Positions 15,608-23,424 of a stretch of DNA of 39,440 nucleotides are shown piece by piece. Source of the stretch: Pseudorhizobium pelagicum (lineage in GTDB: Bacteria; Pseudomonadota; Alphaproteobacteria; Rhizobiales; Rhizobiaceae); NCBI GenBank assembly GCA_000722615.1, contig JOKI01000034.1:1-39440 (forward strand), given 5' to 3'. Made by a program: the position numbers and the translations under genes. The notes under the pieces were generated by a model. It was not told where the DNA came from and did no database searches. It saw only the letters and a list, made by a program, of their open reading frames with translations. How positions within the stretch are numbered: position 1 is the first letter of the stretch; each line of letters opens with the position of its first letter.

Positions 15608-15978
15608 TTACCTGCCGCAGTGGTTGGACCAGCGGGAGTAAGGCGAGTTGCACTGTTGGAATACCACTGAACATGGCTACTCGACGTGGCCTGGCTCCTA
15701 CCCGGCTGATTTGCAATTGCGCCGCCGATTATCGCTCCTGCACCGAATGCAGAAAGCGGATACCAAAAGCCGTCACTGTGACGGCGATACCCGGTCTCGG
15801 CGCTCTCGGGAACCACGATGACCGTTATACTGGCCGCGACGGTCATTACGTTCAACACGACGACGGTCATTGCCCCCAGATTGCACCTGCTCAACAGCAG
15901 ACATCCCCGGCGCTTGATGGAAGGCATTGCCACAGCGCCTGCGGGCACGATCGACGTAGCAAGAAGCAGAGCGCCCAT
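15608..15978 (-). pseudogene. BA14K-like protein remnant, several frameshifts
   Basis: Pieces of a rhizobial BA14K-type exported protein appear in shifting frames on the minus strand. In order they are a signal peptide [17 protein letters not shown]; a basic region [20 protein letters not shown] one frame over; then the hallmark [20 protein letters not shown] back in the first frame, continuing to SSHVQW; and a QQCNSPYSR end in another frame. BA14K proteins normally have exactly this order and carry a cysteine pair flanking an RYRSY segment, which is deleted here. The gene therefore has at least two indels plus an internal deletion. The family is described as immunoreactive in Brucella and is common in rhizobia. 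Confidence 0.6.
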
Positions 15979-16111
15979 TCTCAGTGTTCTGGCGTCCTCG
16001 TCTTCAAGGGCCCGACCAACGTGCTAGAGCTAACGCGCACCTCGACCATGCATCGTCACCCCAGCAGTATATGTACCAGCCACCGCCCGGTTGTAGAACC
16101 GACCACTCACG

Positions 16112-16790
16112 TCACCGCAGGAGTGTCGCCCGCTCGCACAGGTCATTTCGAATTGCCGTCGCCGCGACGCCTGCCTGTCCCATGGCGTGGCTGATCTGGT
16201 CAAGGCCGAGAACGACATCACCGGCGGCGTAAAGTTCTGGTAAGGATGAGCGTTGATGAGTATCAACAATGACACACCCATCGCGGGACCTGTGACGTCA
16301 AACCCGTCCAATAGCTCAGACCGGACATAGGAGCCGAGGGCAGGATAAACGGAACCGAACGAGACCTGTGTCCGGCCGAGGTCGACCCGTGATTGAATCC
16401 TCGTGAAGTTTGAAGGAGGCAACCGGGCCTGACAATGTCCGGATGCCAAAGGTGTCCAAGTGCTGAATTTCGTGTGGCGATAGCTCATGTTCCCCGTCCG
16501 GCCGGACCAGCGTGACTCCGGACATTCGCAGCTCCTTATAACTGACGTTTCCGAACGGATCTCGCTGTCCCGATAAGCATGAGGTTGCGAAGCACATACT
16601 CCGCCTCCCCCTTCGGCCGTAAATCGAGCCGGAGAACGGGATGCGTCGGGTACATCGGCAAGCACGGTACCGTCCTTAGCAGTGATCTCGAAGCATTTGC
16701 CCAGCTTTCCTGCCACCTGATGGCGCGGCGGACCACATATTTCTGGATCGGCACGCTCCTTTTCTGCGACCAATTGACCTTGCCGCGAGG
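16112..16790 (-). pseudogene. Thioredoxin-reductase-like flavoprotein remnant
   Basis: Fragments of a TrxR-type FAD/NAD(P) oxidoreductase are spread over three minus-strand frames. The order from 5' to 3' is KLGKCFEITAKDGTVLAD (the end of the first FAD segment), then FGSVYPALGSYVRSELLDGF (the strand-helix before the last FAD motif), and ELYAAGDVVLGLDQISHAMG followed by QAGVAATAIRNDL, ending at TGA 16112-16114. The AAGDV motif near 16213-16236 is the FAD-binding GD motif of the family. The N-terminal GxGxxG region and an intact NADPH domain are missing. The gene is decayed beyond function. It was probably a small stand-alone reductase of about 300 residues. Confidence 0.6.
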
Positions 16791-16849
16791 CTTGAGATGG
16801 AAGGGCTTACCGGTCGAACATCTTCGACGACCGTCGCTGCGGCCGCGTC

Positions 16850-17317
16850 TCAGCGAACGGCGCCGAGTAGGAAACCGGTGAGCATTGCTCCGGCAGCTGT
16901 TCTTATCGGCCGGGCTCTGATCTGGGCACGAGCATCTTCAAGCACGTCTTCGCTTCTTGCGCGTACCACCCTGACGGACGCTGATCCAATTTCGGCTACC
17001 ATGTCACTTAGTCGGGATACTTCGGCTCGCAGAGCTGCCAGTTCTTCATCTGGCGATAAACTGGATCCGAGATCCTTGTGGCCCCTCACGCTCGCAAGCG
17101 CGATATCGACCAAAGGTGCTTTAGTCGCCATGTTTTGATCCGGGGATGACGCCGGGACTGCTCCAGTTAGGATTGAGGTGGATGTGGACGAAACAGGATC
17201 AGACGCCGGTAAGGTCGCTTCAAGGCCAGCTTCCGGTGCGCTGCTCGACCGTCGGCGAGCTTTGCGAGTGCGGTCTGGCTCAAATGCAATTACGGCTGGG
17301 GATTTCTGCTCAACCAT
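16850..17317 (-). CDS. DUF883/ElaB-like C-terminal anchor protein
   Basis: The protein has 155 residues. Residues 1-75 are low-complexity, serine- and alanine-rich and probably disordered. Residues about 85-125 are a charged helix (DEELAALRAEVSRLSDMVAE) of coiled-coil type. The C-terminus RPIRTAAGAMLTGFLLGAVR is a short glycine-rich membrane segment preceded by the EDARAQIRARP turn. This is the ElaB/YqjD (DUF883) layout, a family of inner-membrane proteins, some ribosome-associated in stationary phase. A strong GGGAGGA site precedes ATG 17317, and an EcfG-type promoter lies at 17368-17392, consistent with expression on general stress. The long N-terminal extension is unusual for the family. 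Confidence 0.7.
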   Translation of the reverse strand: MVEQKSPAVIAFEPDRTRKARRRSSSAPEAGLEATLPASDPVSSTSTSILTGAVPASSPDQNMATKAPLVDIALASVRGHKDLGSSLSPDEELAALRAEVSRLSDMVAEIGSASVRVVRARSEDVLEDARAQIRARPIRTAAGAMLTGFLLGAVR

Positions 17318-17367
17318 TTTTCCTCCCGTTTCATGTCATGACCGCTGATCTTGGCCGTGTCCCTTTG

Positions 17368-17392
17368 AACACGCTGAGCGGGGCGTAGTTCC
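17368..17392 (-). promoter_or_regulatory. EcfG/RpoE2-type stress promoter
   Basis: On the minus strand GGAAC (17392 down to 17388) is followed by 16 bases and TGTT (17371-17368). The predicted start lies about 40 bases before ATG 17317 of the DUF883-like gene. Confidence 0.55.
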
Positions 17393-17420
17393 GGAACGGG
17401 CTGGAATAGAGCTACCGGGT

Positions 17421-17965
17421 CTACGACGCTCCCGACTGTGAAACTAACCGATTGAACGGCCTCAGCCCTGTGACGCAGGCTTCAAACAGAAATGAAGCCT
17501 GGCCCCTGTTTTCGCTCGTCAACTCCGGCTTGTCTGCGAGCTGTCGGCTGCGAGAGTCGACGAGCTTACGCCCACCCAGACTAGTCCGTCCGTAGGGTTC
17601 GAAGTCAGAGGGCAGCCCTTCGCCGTGGTCGACGGCTGAAAGTTGAGTTGGCCCTCAGTAAAACCGGTGAGGCCGGTCGGAATGGCAACTCACTTTGCCG
17701 CCGTCATAGGCGTCCTTGATGGGCGTTGGTGACGAGGTCGTTGACGAGAAGGCCGAGCGTCATCGCCGGTTCTGCCTGACTTGGGTTCCTGCAGCACGCA
17801 TCGTTCGGTGATTCCGGCGGCGGCGGCCGGTTCGTCCCGCAGCTCCCCGAGGAAGACGTCAGCACCTACGGCGTGCTCGGCGTTGTTTCACCAGATCCTG
17901 TCGTGGACGGAAACGATCGTCTGGAGGTGAAAGCGCCGCAAAGAACCGCCCCACAGTGTCACGGC
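17421..17965 (-). pseudogene. HWE/HisKA_2-type histidine kinase remnant
   Basis: The C-terminal half of a sensor kinase can be traced across minus-strand frames: LQTIVSVHDRIW (end of the dimerisation helix), AEHAVGADVFLGELRDEPAA, MTLGLLVNDLVTNA (the N box, near 17724-17750), VDHGEGLPSDFEPYG (the DxGxG box, near 17591-17624), LVDSRSRQLAD, and ASFLFEA at the end. This spacing and the VHDRIW segment fit HWE/HisKA_2 kinases, which in alphaproteobacteria often feed the PhyR-NepR-EcfG stress pathway. Several indels break the frame, and the phospho-accepting histidine and sensor domain are missing. It sits between two EcfG-type promoters. The identity of the kinase subfamily is by eye. Confidence 0.6.
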
Positions 17966-17971
17966 CATCCG

Positions 17972-17997
17972 GGAACATCGGCCGAGTGATTGACGTT
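17972..17997 (+). promoter_or_regulatory. EcfG/RpoE2-type stress promoter
   Basis: GGAAC at 17972-17976, 17 bases, then CGTT at 17994-17997: an exact match to the rhizobial general-stress consensus GGAAC-N16/17-cgTT. It lies about 40 bases upstream of the start of the YciF-like gene. Confidence 0.7.
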
Positions 17998-18037
17998 TAC
18001 TGCGCGACTGACGTGAACCTTTGAATGGAGAACCACC

Positions 18038-18553
18038 ATGGCTGAATCCACCGGGATGCGCGAAATCTTTGTCACGGGCCTCAAAAATGCTCATGCAATG
18101 GAAAACCAGGCCCTGTCGATCATGAAGCCGCAGGTTTCACGGATCGAGAACTACCCGGAAGTTGCTGCCCGCCTAGAACAGCACGTCCGCGAAACGGAAG
18201 GCCAGATGGCCCGCATCGACGACCTGCTTCAGGAACTGGATAAAGGTCCATCGTCCTTGAAGGACATGGCGCTCGCCCTCACGGGCGGCATGGCGGCCGT
18301 GGGCCACTCGGTGGCCGGTGACGAAATACTCAAGAACTCTTTCGCCAACTACGCCTTCGAACACTTCGAGATTGCCTCCTACAAGTCGCTTCTGACGCTG
18401 GCAGAACTGGGCGGCTTCTCGTTTGCCACCTCCGCACTTCAGACCAACCTCAGGGAGGAGGAGCAGATGGCTCAGTGGATCGACGAGAACCTTCGCACCG
18501 TCACTCTCCGCTTTGCCAGCCTCCGTGAAGCCGGTGAAACGGCGAAGGTCTGA
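18038..18553 (+). CDS. YciE/YciF ferritin-like family protein (DUF892)
   Basis: The 171-residue four-helix protein matches the DUF892 family throughout: REIFVTGLKNAHAMENQALS for the first helix with a metal-ligand Glu, VAARLEQHVRETEGQMARID for the second, NYAFEHFEIASYKSLLTLAE for the third, and REEEQMAQWIDENL for the fourth. The regularly placed Glu/His residues (E-x-x-H type in helices 2 and 3) form the likely di-iron site of ferritin-like proteins. The family is known as a stress and starvation protein in enterobacteria; the biochemical role is unsettled. An EcfG-type promoter lies upstream at 17972-17997. The ATG is preceded by a GGAG site. The length is normal. Confidence 0.93.
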   Translation: MAESTGMREIFVTGLKNAHAMENQALSIMKPQVSRIENYPEVAARLEQHVRETEGQMARIDDLLQELDKGPSSLKDMALALTGGMAAVGHSVAGDEILKNSFANYAFEHFEIASYKSLLTLAELGGFSFATSALQTNLREEEQMAQWIDENLRTVTLRFASLREAGETAKV

Positions 18554-18761
18554 CGACAACACCTTCCCTAGCGCCAGTCGCCAGAGCGTGTCGACGACAA
18601 GGGGTGGTCTTTCTCCACAAGCTCAACGAAGGAGGCCAGCGCTCGTCGTCCTCATGGCTGGGCCGGGCGCATTGCCGTCATCGCAGATGTTTCCCAAAGC
18701 AGGAGTTTTGGCGCTCTTCGGTGCGCTGCCGTACGCTATCAAGGACCTTGATCGAGATGCG

Positions 18762-18787
18762 GGAACACTGCCGCCGTTTAACCGGTT
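18762..18787 (+). promoter_or_regulatory. EcfG/RpoE2-type stress promoter
   Basis: GGAAC at 18762-18766 is followed by 17 bases and GGTT at 18784-18787. The predicted start near 18794 is directly before the AGGAG site (18797-18801) of the gene at 18811, giving a short leader. Confidence 0.5.
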
Positions 18788-18810
18788 GGCCATGCGAGGA
18801 GACCCAAGCC

Positions 18811-19155
18811 ATGCCCAGCAGAGCACACGACTCGACGCCCAACGCACCGCAAATCAGAGGTGACATTCAACGCGGCTTGACTGGAGACAAACGGCCGGGT
18901 TTTGATCCGGCCATGGCGCCGCTCGAGACGGACTCCGAGGCTGGAGGCGTACCGCTTTCACCCGAGCAAGTCGCAATGGTCAGCGCGACGCATCCCCGAC
19001 ACGGGGGCCAGCTCAAGTCTCGCAACTTCGACGTCGCGATGGGCTCGTCCTTGAGGGGAACTCTCGAACGCAGACTCAGCCTTCCGGCCCTCCTCCCAAT
19101 TCTTGCAGCCGTCGTGATCGGTGCGGTCGTTGTCATAGGAGCTCTTCTACGGTGA
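18811..19155 (+). CDS. Small tail-anchored protein, stress-type
   Basis: The 114-residue protein has a polar N-terminal two-thirds (RGDIQRGLTGDKRPGFDP near residues 17-34, then LETDSEAGGVPLSPEQVAM) and a single C-terminal membrane helix, LLPILAAVVIGAVVVIGALL, followed by one arginine. That makes it a probable tail-anchored inner-membrane protein. No enzymatic motif is visible and no function is known to me. The ATG at 18811 is chosen for its AGGAG site nine bases upstream; the frame also extends further upstream without a ribosome site. The EcfG-type promoter just before it suggests membership in the general stress regulon with the YciF-like gene. Confidence 0.75.
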   Translation: MPSRAHDSTPNAPQIRGDIQRGLTGDKRPGFDPAMAPLETDSEAGGVPLSPEQVAMVSATHPRHGGQLKSRNFDVAMGSSLRGTLERRLSLPALLPILAAVVIGAVVVIGALLR

Positions 19156-19242
19156 CCGCTGGTGTCGTCTTGCTCTTATGGAATCAGGCCACATGCCCGC
19201 GCGCAGCGCCTCAGTCTCTCTTGCTTTAGAGGCAGAACGGCC

Positions 19243-19659
19243 ATGACGGTGCAGGAGGTTCAACTTGGCCGACCCAACGACGCACGCGGAGATGCCTACC
19301 GCCGGCACGTCGTCGTTATCGGAGGTGGGTTCGGCGGGCTGGCTTGCGCCAGAGAGCTCGGCCACTCCGGGGTTCAAGCAACCTTGATCGACCGACGCAA
19401 TCACAACCTCTTCCAACCTCTCCATTACCAGGTCGCGACAGCCGCGCTTTCGCGCGCCGATATCTCCGAGCCGATCCGGCGTGGAATGTCGTGGAAGAAG
19501 TCGTTGGGATGGAAGCCAATAGCAACCAACTATGGGAGGCCAAACCATCGCTTCGTATCAAACCTCACGAACCCGGCATCGCGCCTGAAGGAGATTGACG
19601 CGCAGCTAAGAAATCTCGGTTTCCCGAAACTGGCGCAGCCGATGAATATATCGTCATGA
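19243..19659 (+). pseudogene. Type II NADH dehydrogenase N-terminal fragment with foreign tail
   Basis: From ATG 19243 the first 80 residues are those of an NDH-2-type flavoprotein: HVVVIGGGFGGLACARELG (FAD-binding GxGxxG), TLIDRRNHNLFQPLHYQVAT, then ALSRADISEPIRR. All later FAD/NADH domains (normally about 430 residues in total) are missing. After PIRRG the frame runs through unrelated sequence (KPIATNYGRPNHRFVSN) to TGA 19657-19659, which overlaps the ATG of the hydrolase gene as ATGA. A deletion has therefore joined the start of ndh to the end of another gene that was translationally coupled to the hydrolase. The product cannot be an active dehydrogenase. Confidence 0.7.
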
Positions 19660-20618
19660 ACGACGTCGGCATCAATGCGTCCGATCTGGCGAGAGCCCGG
19701 CAACTGAATATAATCCTACGGGTGCTTCCCCGGTTCCACACGGATCGCCGCTGGAACGCATGCTTGGTGAACAAGCTCCTCACGCTGCACGGCACCATGC
19801 CCGGCCTGCGGCGACAGCGCTCCAAGGTCTCGGTCATGTCGGTCCCCGGCACCGCCTCGTCGATCCGGTTGACGCATCCGAGGAGGTCGCCGCGCGCGCT
19901 TCTGCTTCATTTCCACGGCGGGGCGTGGGTTATGGGATCCGCACGCCTCGAAGACCGGATGGCGGCCATGATCGCCAATGACACCGGCCTTGTTGTTGCA
20001 GCGGTGGACTTTCCCAATGCCGTCCACGACGATCTGGAGCGAACGCTTCGGGATTGTATCGCCGTCACCGAATGGGTGGTGAAACACCTCGCGACATTCG
20101 GTGTCGGCAGCATCCTGATGTCCGGCGAATCGTCAGGAGCACATCTGGCACTGGAGTCATTGTTGCACCTACGCTCAATGGGCATTCATGATGTCGTGTG
20201 CGGTTTCTACGCCGTTTGCGGAGCTTTCAATCTTGAAGGATCTGACAGCCTCCGCGACAGCACAGGCAGCACCCTGTTGATTGATGGCCCGTCCGCGTTC
20301 AGGAACCTTCAGCGCCTATCGCCGTCCCTTCCTTTTCATCTGCGGCGCGGGCCGTTGCACGCCGACTTGCGGGAACTGCCTCCCGCTCTTTTCATCGCGG
20401 GGCAACTTGATCCCATCGTTGATGACAGCACCGAAATGCACGCAAAATGGCTCAAGGCCAACGGCAATGCCCGCCTCGCAGTGATCCCCGAAGGGGCACA
20501 TGGGTTCAACCGTCTGCCAACACGACTGGCATCGAAGACGAATGCCTTTGGAAGACGATGGCTCATGGCACAATCGACTGGAGCCTGTGGAGACGAAACC
20601 TTCGACAGCGCGAGTTAA
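19656..20618 (+). CDS. Alpha/beta hydrolase, HSL (hormone-sensitive lipase) family
   Basis: The 320-residue protein has the HSL-family oxyanion motif HGGAW (His87) and the nucleophile motif GESSGA (Ser159). The remaining triad residues are Asp252 (GQLDPIVDD) and His282 (EGAHGFNRL). The length and motif spacing match bacterial HSL-type esterases/acetyl esterases, which hydrolyse short-chain esters or lactones. No signal peptide is seen, so it is probably cytoplasmic. The ATG overlaps the stop of the upstream fused fragment (ATGA), showing that it once followed a different gene by translational coupling, possibly an oxidoreductase or monooxygenase. No separate promoter is apparent. Confidence 0.9.
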   Translation: MNDVGINASDLARARQLNIILRVLPRFHTDRRWNACLVNKLLTLHGTMPGLRRQRSKVSVMSVPGTASSIRLTHPRRSPRALLLHFHGGAWVMGSARLEDRMAAMIANDTGLVVAAVDFPNAVHDDLERTLRDCIAVTEWVVKHLATFGVGSILMSGESSGAHLALESLLHLRSMGIHDVVCGFYAVCGAFNLEGSDSLRDSTGSTLLIDGPSAFRNLQRLSPSLPFHLRRGPLHADLRELPPALFIAGQLDPIVDDSTEMHAKWLKANGNARLAVIPEGAHGFNRLPTRLASKTNAFGRRWLMAQSTGACGDETFDSAS

Positions 20619-20822
20619 CGCAGATCCATCTGCGCCATCCCTTGGACAAAAATCACTGCGCATTCTTGATGGTGTCCCGCCGAGTGGTGTAGCTGGGTAA
20701 TAGCGAAGCCGCTCGCGAGCGCACCCTCCATAGTGCTGTAGGGAGCGGGCGGCGTAGCGGTGGTCACCAGTGTTTTCCAGTAGGGTCGGGTTGTTGAAGC
20801 TCAACCTGAAGGAAGACCACCG

Positions 20823-21191
20823 ATGACCGACGACATGATGAACCTGCGCTCACTCGTTGAGAAGAGCGCCGACGCCGATTTACTGCGCGACATGATCGGC
20901 TTTGCTGCCGAGAAGCTTATGGCTCTGGAGGTCGGCACGAAGACCGGCGCAGGCTATGGCGAGAAGAATGGCTTCCGACTGGCCCAGCGGAACGGCTATC
21001 GCGACCGGGACTGGGAGACGCGCGCGGGCACCGTCGAACTGCGCATCCCGAGGCTGCGCACCGGCAGCTATTTCCCGAGCTTCCTTGAGCCGCGCCGCAT
21101 GGCGGAGAAGGCTCTGACGGCCGTTATCCAGGAAGCCTACATTCAAGGTGTTTCGACCCGCTTATTGCATCAACGGATATTTTGGGGTTGA
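20823..21191 (+). pseudogene. IS256-family transposase, 3'-truncated
   Basis: ATG 20823 has an AGGAAG site and starts a Mutator/IS256-type transposase N-terminus: [20 protein letters not shown], then [47 protein letters not shown], and [19 protein letters not shown]. After STR (about 21164) the sequence leaves the family and ends at a chance stop. The catalytic DDE domain, about 280 residues, is gone, so the element is immobile by itself. The left end of the element probably lies around 20690-20720; no matching right inverted repeat was found. The break is about 25 bases upstream of the promoter of the GntR/TctABC operon, so the element marks the left edge of that block. Confidence 0.85.
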
Positions 21192-21228
21192 CAATTGTCG
21201 GACGAATACAAAGTATTGTCCAACAATA
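21188..21228 (+). promoter_or_regulatory. Promoter with twin FadR-type operators
   Basis: TTGACA at 21188-21193 is a consensus -35 box; the -10 region near 21211-21216 is weak. Two sites of the TTGTnnnACnA type follow: ATTGTCGGACGAAT (21194-21207) and the perfect palindrome TATTGTCCAACAATA (21214-21228). Their centres are 21 bases apart, two helical turns. FCD-domain GntR regulators are known to bind TnGTnnnACnA. Self-repression by the adjacent GntR gene is likely. Confidence 0.65.
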
Positions 21229-21246
21229 GACGAGGAGGCGTCGAAC

Positions 21247-21963
21247 TTGTCAGGAAAGCTTCGCGTTCGGCGTTCTGAATCGGTCCTCGCACAGCTGGGC
21301 GCGGACATCGCAGCTGGACGCTTCCAAACGGGTCAGCCAGTTCCCACAGAAGCCGAACTGGTAGAGACCTACCGGGTCGGGCGTTCGACAGTTCGCGAGG
21401 CGATTTCCTCGCTGGTAGGTCATGGTATGCTGCAGGCGACGCCGAGGCGCGGAACCGTAGTTACCGACCGCGCGCAATGGAACACGCTCAATCGGAATGT
21501 CCTGCGCTGGCTGATGGACAGCAAGATCCATACAATGGGCATCCTCGAGGCGATTGACGAGGCGCGCCGCATCTTCGAGCCGGCGTCCGCGGCCCTGGTC
21601 GCCAAGCGTGCGAGCCGGCACCAGATCATTGAGATCGAGACCGCCTACGCCAAGATGGAGGAAGCCGCCGGTCGGGGCGATGCTGATGCGGCGATCGTGG
21701 CCGACAGAGAGTTTCACTTTGCCATTCTGAGGGCCACCGGAAACCCCATTCTGGAAGCCTTCGATACCGCCTTGGACAGCGTCTTGGGGCTGCTGTTCAG
21801 CGTGACCGCGAACCACATGGACAATTTTCGCGCCAATCTCGGCAATCACCTCGCGGTGGTCGAAGCCATTCGAGCAAAGATGCCGGAGGCTGCCGAGCGT
21901 GCGATGTTGGAGACGATCAATTTCACGACCGAGAAAATGAAGGGCGCGAAGCTGATCGAATAA
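21247..21963 (+). CDS. GntR-family regulator, FadR subfamily (FCD domain)
   Basis: The 238-residue protein starts with TTG at 21247, supported by a GAGGAGG site; earlier codons lie in the promoter and IS remnant. The N-terminal winged helix reads LGADIAAGRFQTGQPVPTEA, then ELVETYRVGRSTVREAISSL and GMLQATPRRGTVV. The C-terminal FCD domain (EARRIFEPASAALVAKRAS, DREFHFAILRATGNP, then LGNHLAVVEAI) holds the Asp and His residues that bind a metal in this family (D-x-x-F-H and H-x-x-x-x-x-A/I). FCD domains sense small carboxylates such as lactate, malonate or sugar acids. It is the first gene of a unit that continues 23 bases later with tctC and is the likely repressor of it. Confidence 0.94.
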   Translation: MSGKLRVRRSESVLAQLGADIAAGRFQTGQPVPTEAELVETYRVGRSTVREAISSLVGHGMLQATPRRGTVVTDRAQWNTLNRNVLRWLMDSKIHTMGILEAIDEARRIFEPASAALVAKRASRHQIIEIETAYAKMEEAAGRGDADAAIVADREFHFAILRATGNPILEAFDTALDSVLGLLFSVTANHMDNFRANLGNHLAVVEAIRAKMPEAAERAMLETINFTTEKMKGAKLIE

Positions 21964-21985
21964 TGCATCAAGGAGGAGTTAAATG

Positions 21986-22957
21986 ATGCTTACAAAACTA
22001 ACCACCACTGCGGCTATCCTGGCAATCTCGGCGGGTGCCGCCCTCGCGGAATACCCTGAGAAACCAATCACGCTTATTGTTCCTTGGGCTGCCGGTGGCG
22101 GAACCGATGCAGTAGCACGCGTTCTGGCGGGTGGCCTGGAGAAGGAGCTCGGGGTTTCTGTCAATGTCGTAAACAAACAGGGTGGCGGATCAGTCATCGG
22201 CCATTCCGAGATGCTGACCACTAATCCAGATGGCTACACGCTTGGCTTCGGCACAGCAGAACTTGCTACCTTCTATTGGGCAGGGCAGGCCGACGCCAAG
22301 GCGAGCGATTACACTCCTATTGCCCTCGTGAACTTTGACTCCGGCGCATTCCATGTCTCGGCCTCGTCAGAATACGGTGATGTGAAGGCTGCGCTCGAAG
22401 CGATCAAATCCCAGCCAGCAGGCACGTTCAAAGTGACGGGAACGGGAACAGGTGCTGCCTACCATCTCGCATTCGCAGGCTTCTTGAAGGCTAACGGGCT
22501 CGATCCCCTCGCCGTGACGCTTGTCCCATCACAAGGTGCTGCGCCTGGGTTTCAGGAACTTGCGGCAGGTGGCGTCGATTTCGTGTTGTCTTCCCTGCCG
22601 GAGGGCACTGCAATGATGCAGGCAAATAAGTCCAAGCCCTTGGCAGTCTTCTCGGATGCTCGCATTGGTGCTTTTCCGGATGTGCCCACGTCGGAAGAGG
22701 CAACCGGTGTGGCATTCACCGGCGGCACCTGGCGTGGCGTTGTTGGGCCGCAGGGTTTGGAGCCGGAGGTTGTGAAGACACTGGAGACTGCGGTTTTGAA
22801 GGTCGCCAACTCAGACGAGTTCCAGACCTTCATGGAGGAGAAGGGCTTTGGAGTGCGGGTTCTCGACGCGCAGGGTTTTGGTGATTTTCTTGCAGAACAG
22901 CATGCACAGGTCGGCATCATCATGAATGATCTCGGAATTGCCCAGCGCAAGGAGTAA
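21986..22957 (+). CDS. tctC: Tripartite tricarboxylate transporter substrate-binding protein (TctC/Bug)
   Basis: This 323-residue Bug-family periplasmic receptor has a signal peptide (KLTTTAAILAISAGAALA, cleavage near residue 20). The conserved start PEKPITLIVPWAAGGGTDAV follows, then VNKQGGGSVIGHSEM, NPDGYTLGFGT, and the mid-domain KVTGTGTGAAYHLAF. Bug proteins hold a carboxylated ligand between two domains through loops with conserved waters; the ligand is not predictable from sequence alone. The AGGAGGAG site is seven bases from ATG 21986 and four from ATG 21983. It is followed by the two membrane subunits in the same operon. Confidence 0.94.
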   Translation: MLTKLTTTAAILAISAGAALAEYPEKPITLIVPWAAGGGTDAVARVLAGGLEKELGVSVNVVNKQGGGSVIGHSEMLTTNPDGYTLGFGTAELATFYWAGQADAKASDYTPIALVNFDSGAFHVSASSEYGDVKAALEAIKSQPAGTFKVTGTGTGAAYHLAFAGFLKANGLDPLAVTLVPSQGAAPGFQELAAGGVDFVLSSLPEGTAMMQANKSKPLAVFSDARIGAFPDVPTSEEATGVAFTGGTWRGVVGPQGLEPEVVKTLETAVLKVANSDEFQTFMEEKGFGVRVLDAQGFGDFLAEQHAQVGIIMNDLGIAQRKE

Positions 22958-22962
22958 AAAAG

Positions 22963-23424
22963 ATGCGCCTGCCGGATTTTTGGACGGGCCTGGCGTTTAC
23001 GGCCCTTGGCATTGCCATCGCCGTCTATGCTCAAGGCTTTCACGTGCCGGCGGGCGCGGCTTCCCCAAGGCTTCTCCCGACCATCGTCGGTGGCTTCATG
23101 GCCATGTTCGGAGGCCTTATCACTTTTCGTGGATGGAGAGGCGCAGGCAACGTCGAGTTGCCAGGATGGCTTTCGTCACGACGTCAGATCGCCCTGATAG
23201 TTTTCCTTCCACTCGCAGTCGTCGCCTATGGGCTCTTGGCTCTGCGGTTCGGCTCCATCCCCGTTGCGACGGTGATCGTGTTCCTTCACAGCGTCATCTA
23301 CGGCCTACGCCCCATCTACGCTCTCATTCTCGGCCTATTCATCGGTCTGGTCGTCACCTACCTGTTCATCCATGTCCTGGGCATTCCACTTCCTGCCGGG
23401 CCGATCGAGGAGCTTCTTTCATGA
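22963..23424 (+). CDS. tctB: Tripartite tricarboxylate transporter small membrane subunit (TctB)
   Basis: The 153-residue protein has four hydrophobic helices at about residues 8-27, 40-57, 78-98 and 108-148 (the last split in two). This is the standard TctB topology. The N-terminal DFWTGLAFTALGIAIAVYAQ and the ASPRLLPTIVGG turn are family features. It lies five bases after the receptor gene and overlaps the large subunit gene by four bases (ATGA), so the three are one transcription unit. TctB pairs with TctA in the inner membrane to form the ion-coupled importer. Confidence 0.9.
   Translation: MRLPDFWTGLAFTALGIAIAVYAQGFHVPAGAASPRLLPTIVGGFMAMFGGLITFRGWRGAGNVELPGWLSSRRQIALIVFLPLAVVAYGLLALRFGSIPVATVIVFLHSVIYGLRPIYALILGLFIGLVVTYLFIHVLGIPLPAGPIEELLS

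Noticed and set aside
17476..17501. Perfect 9-bp hairpin CAGGCTTCA / TGAAGCCTG
   Set aside because: It looks like a terminator stem but has no T-run and lies inside the kinase remnant; probably chance.
17817..17990. Plus-strand GalU-like reading (PEEDVSTYGVLGV)
   Set aside because: A short resemblance to a nucleotidyltransferase segment, but the minus strand of the same stretch shows several ordered kinase motifs over 500 bases, which explain it better.
22926..23420. Upstream extension of the tctA frame
   Set aside because: These codons are the tctB gene read in another frame; the arginine- and serine-rich translation is not membrane-like.
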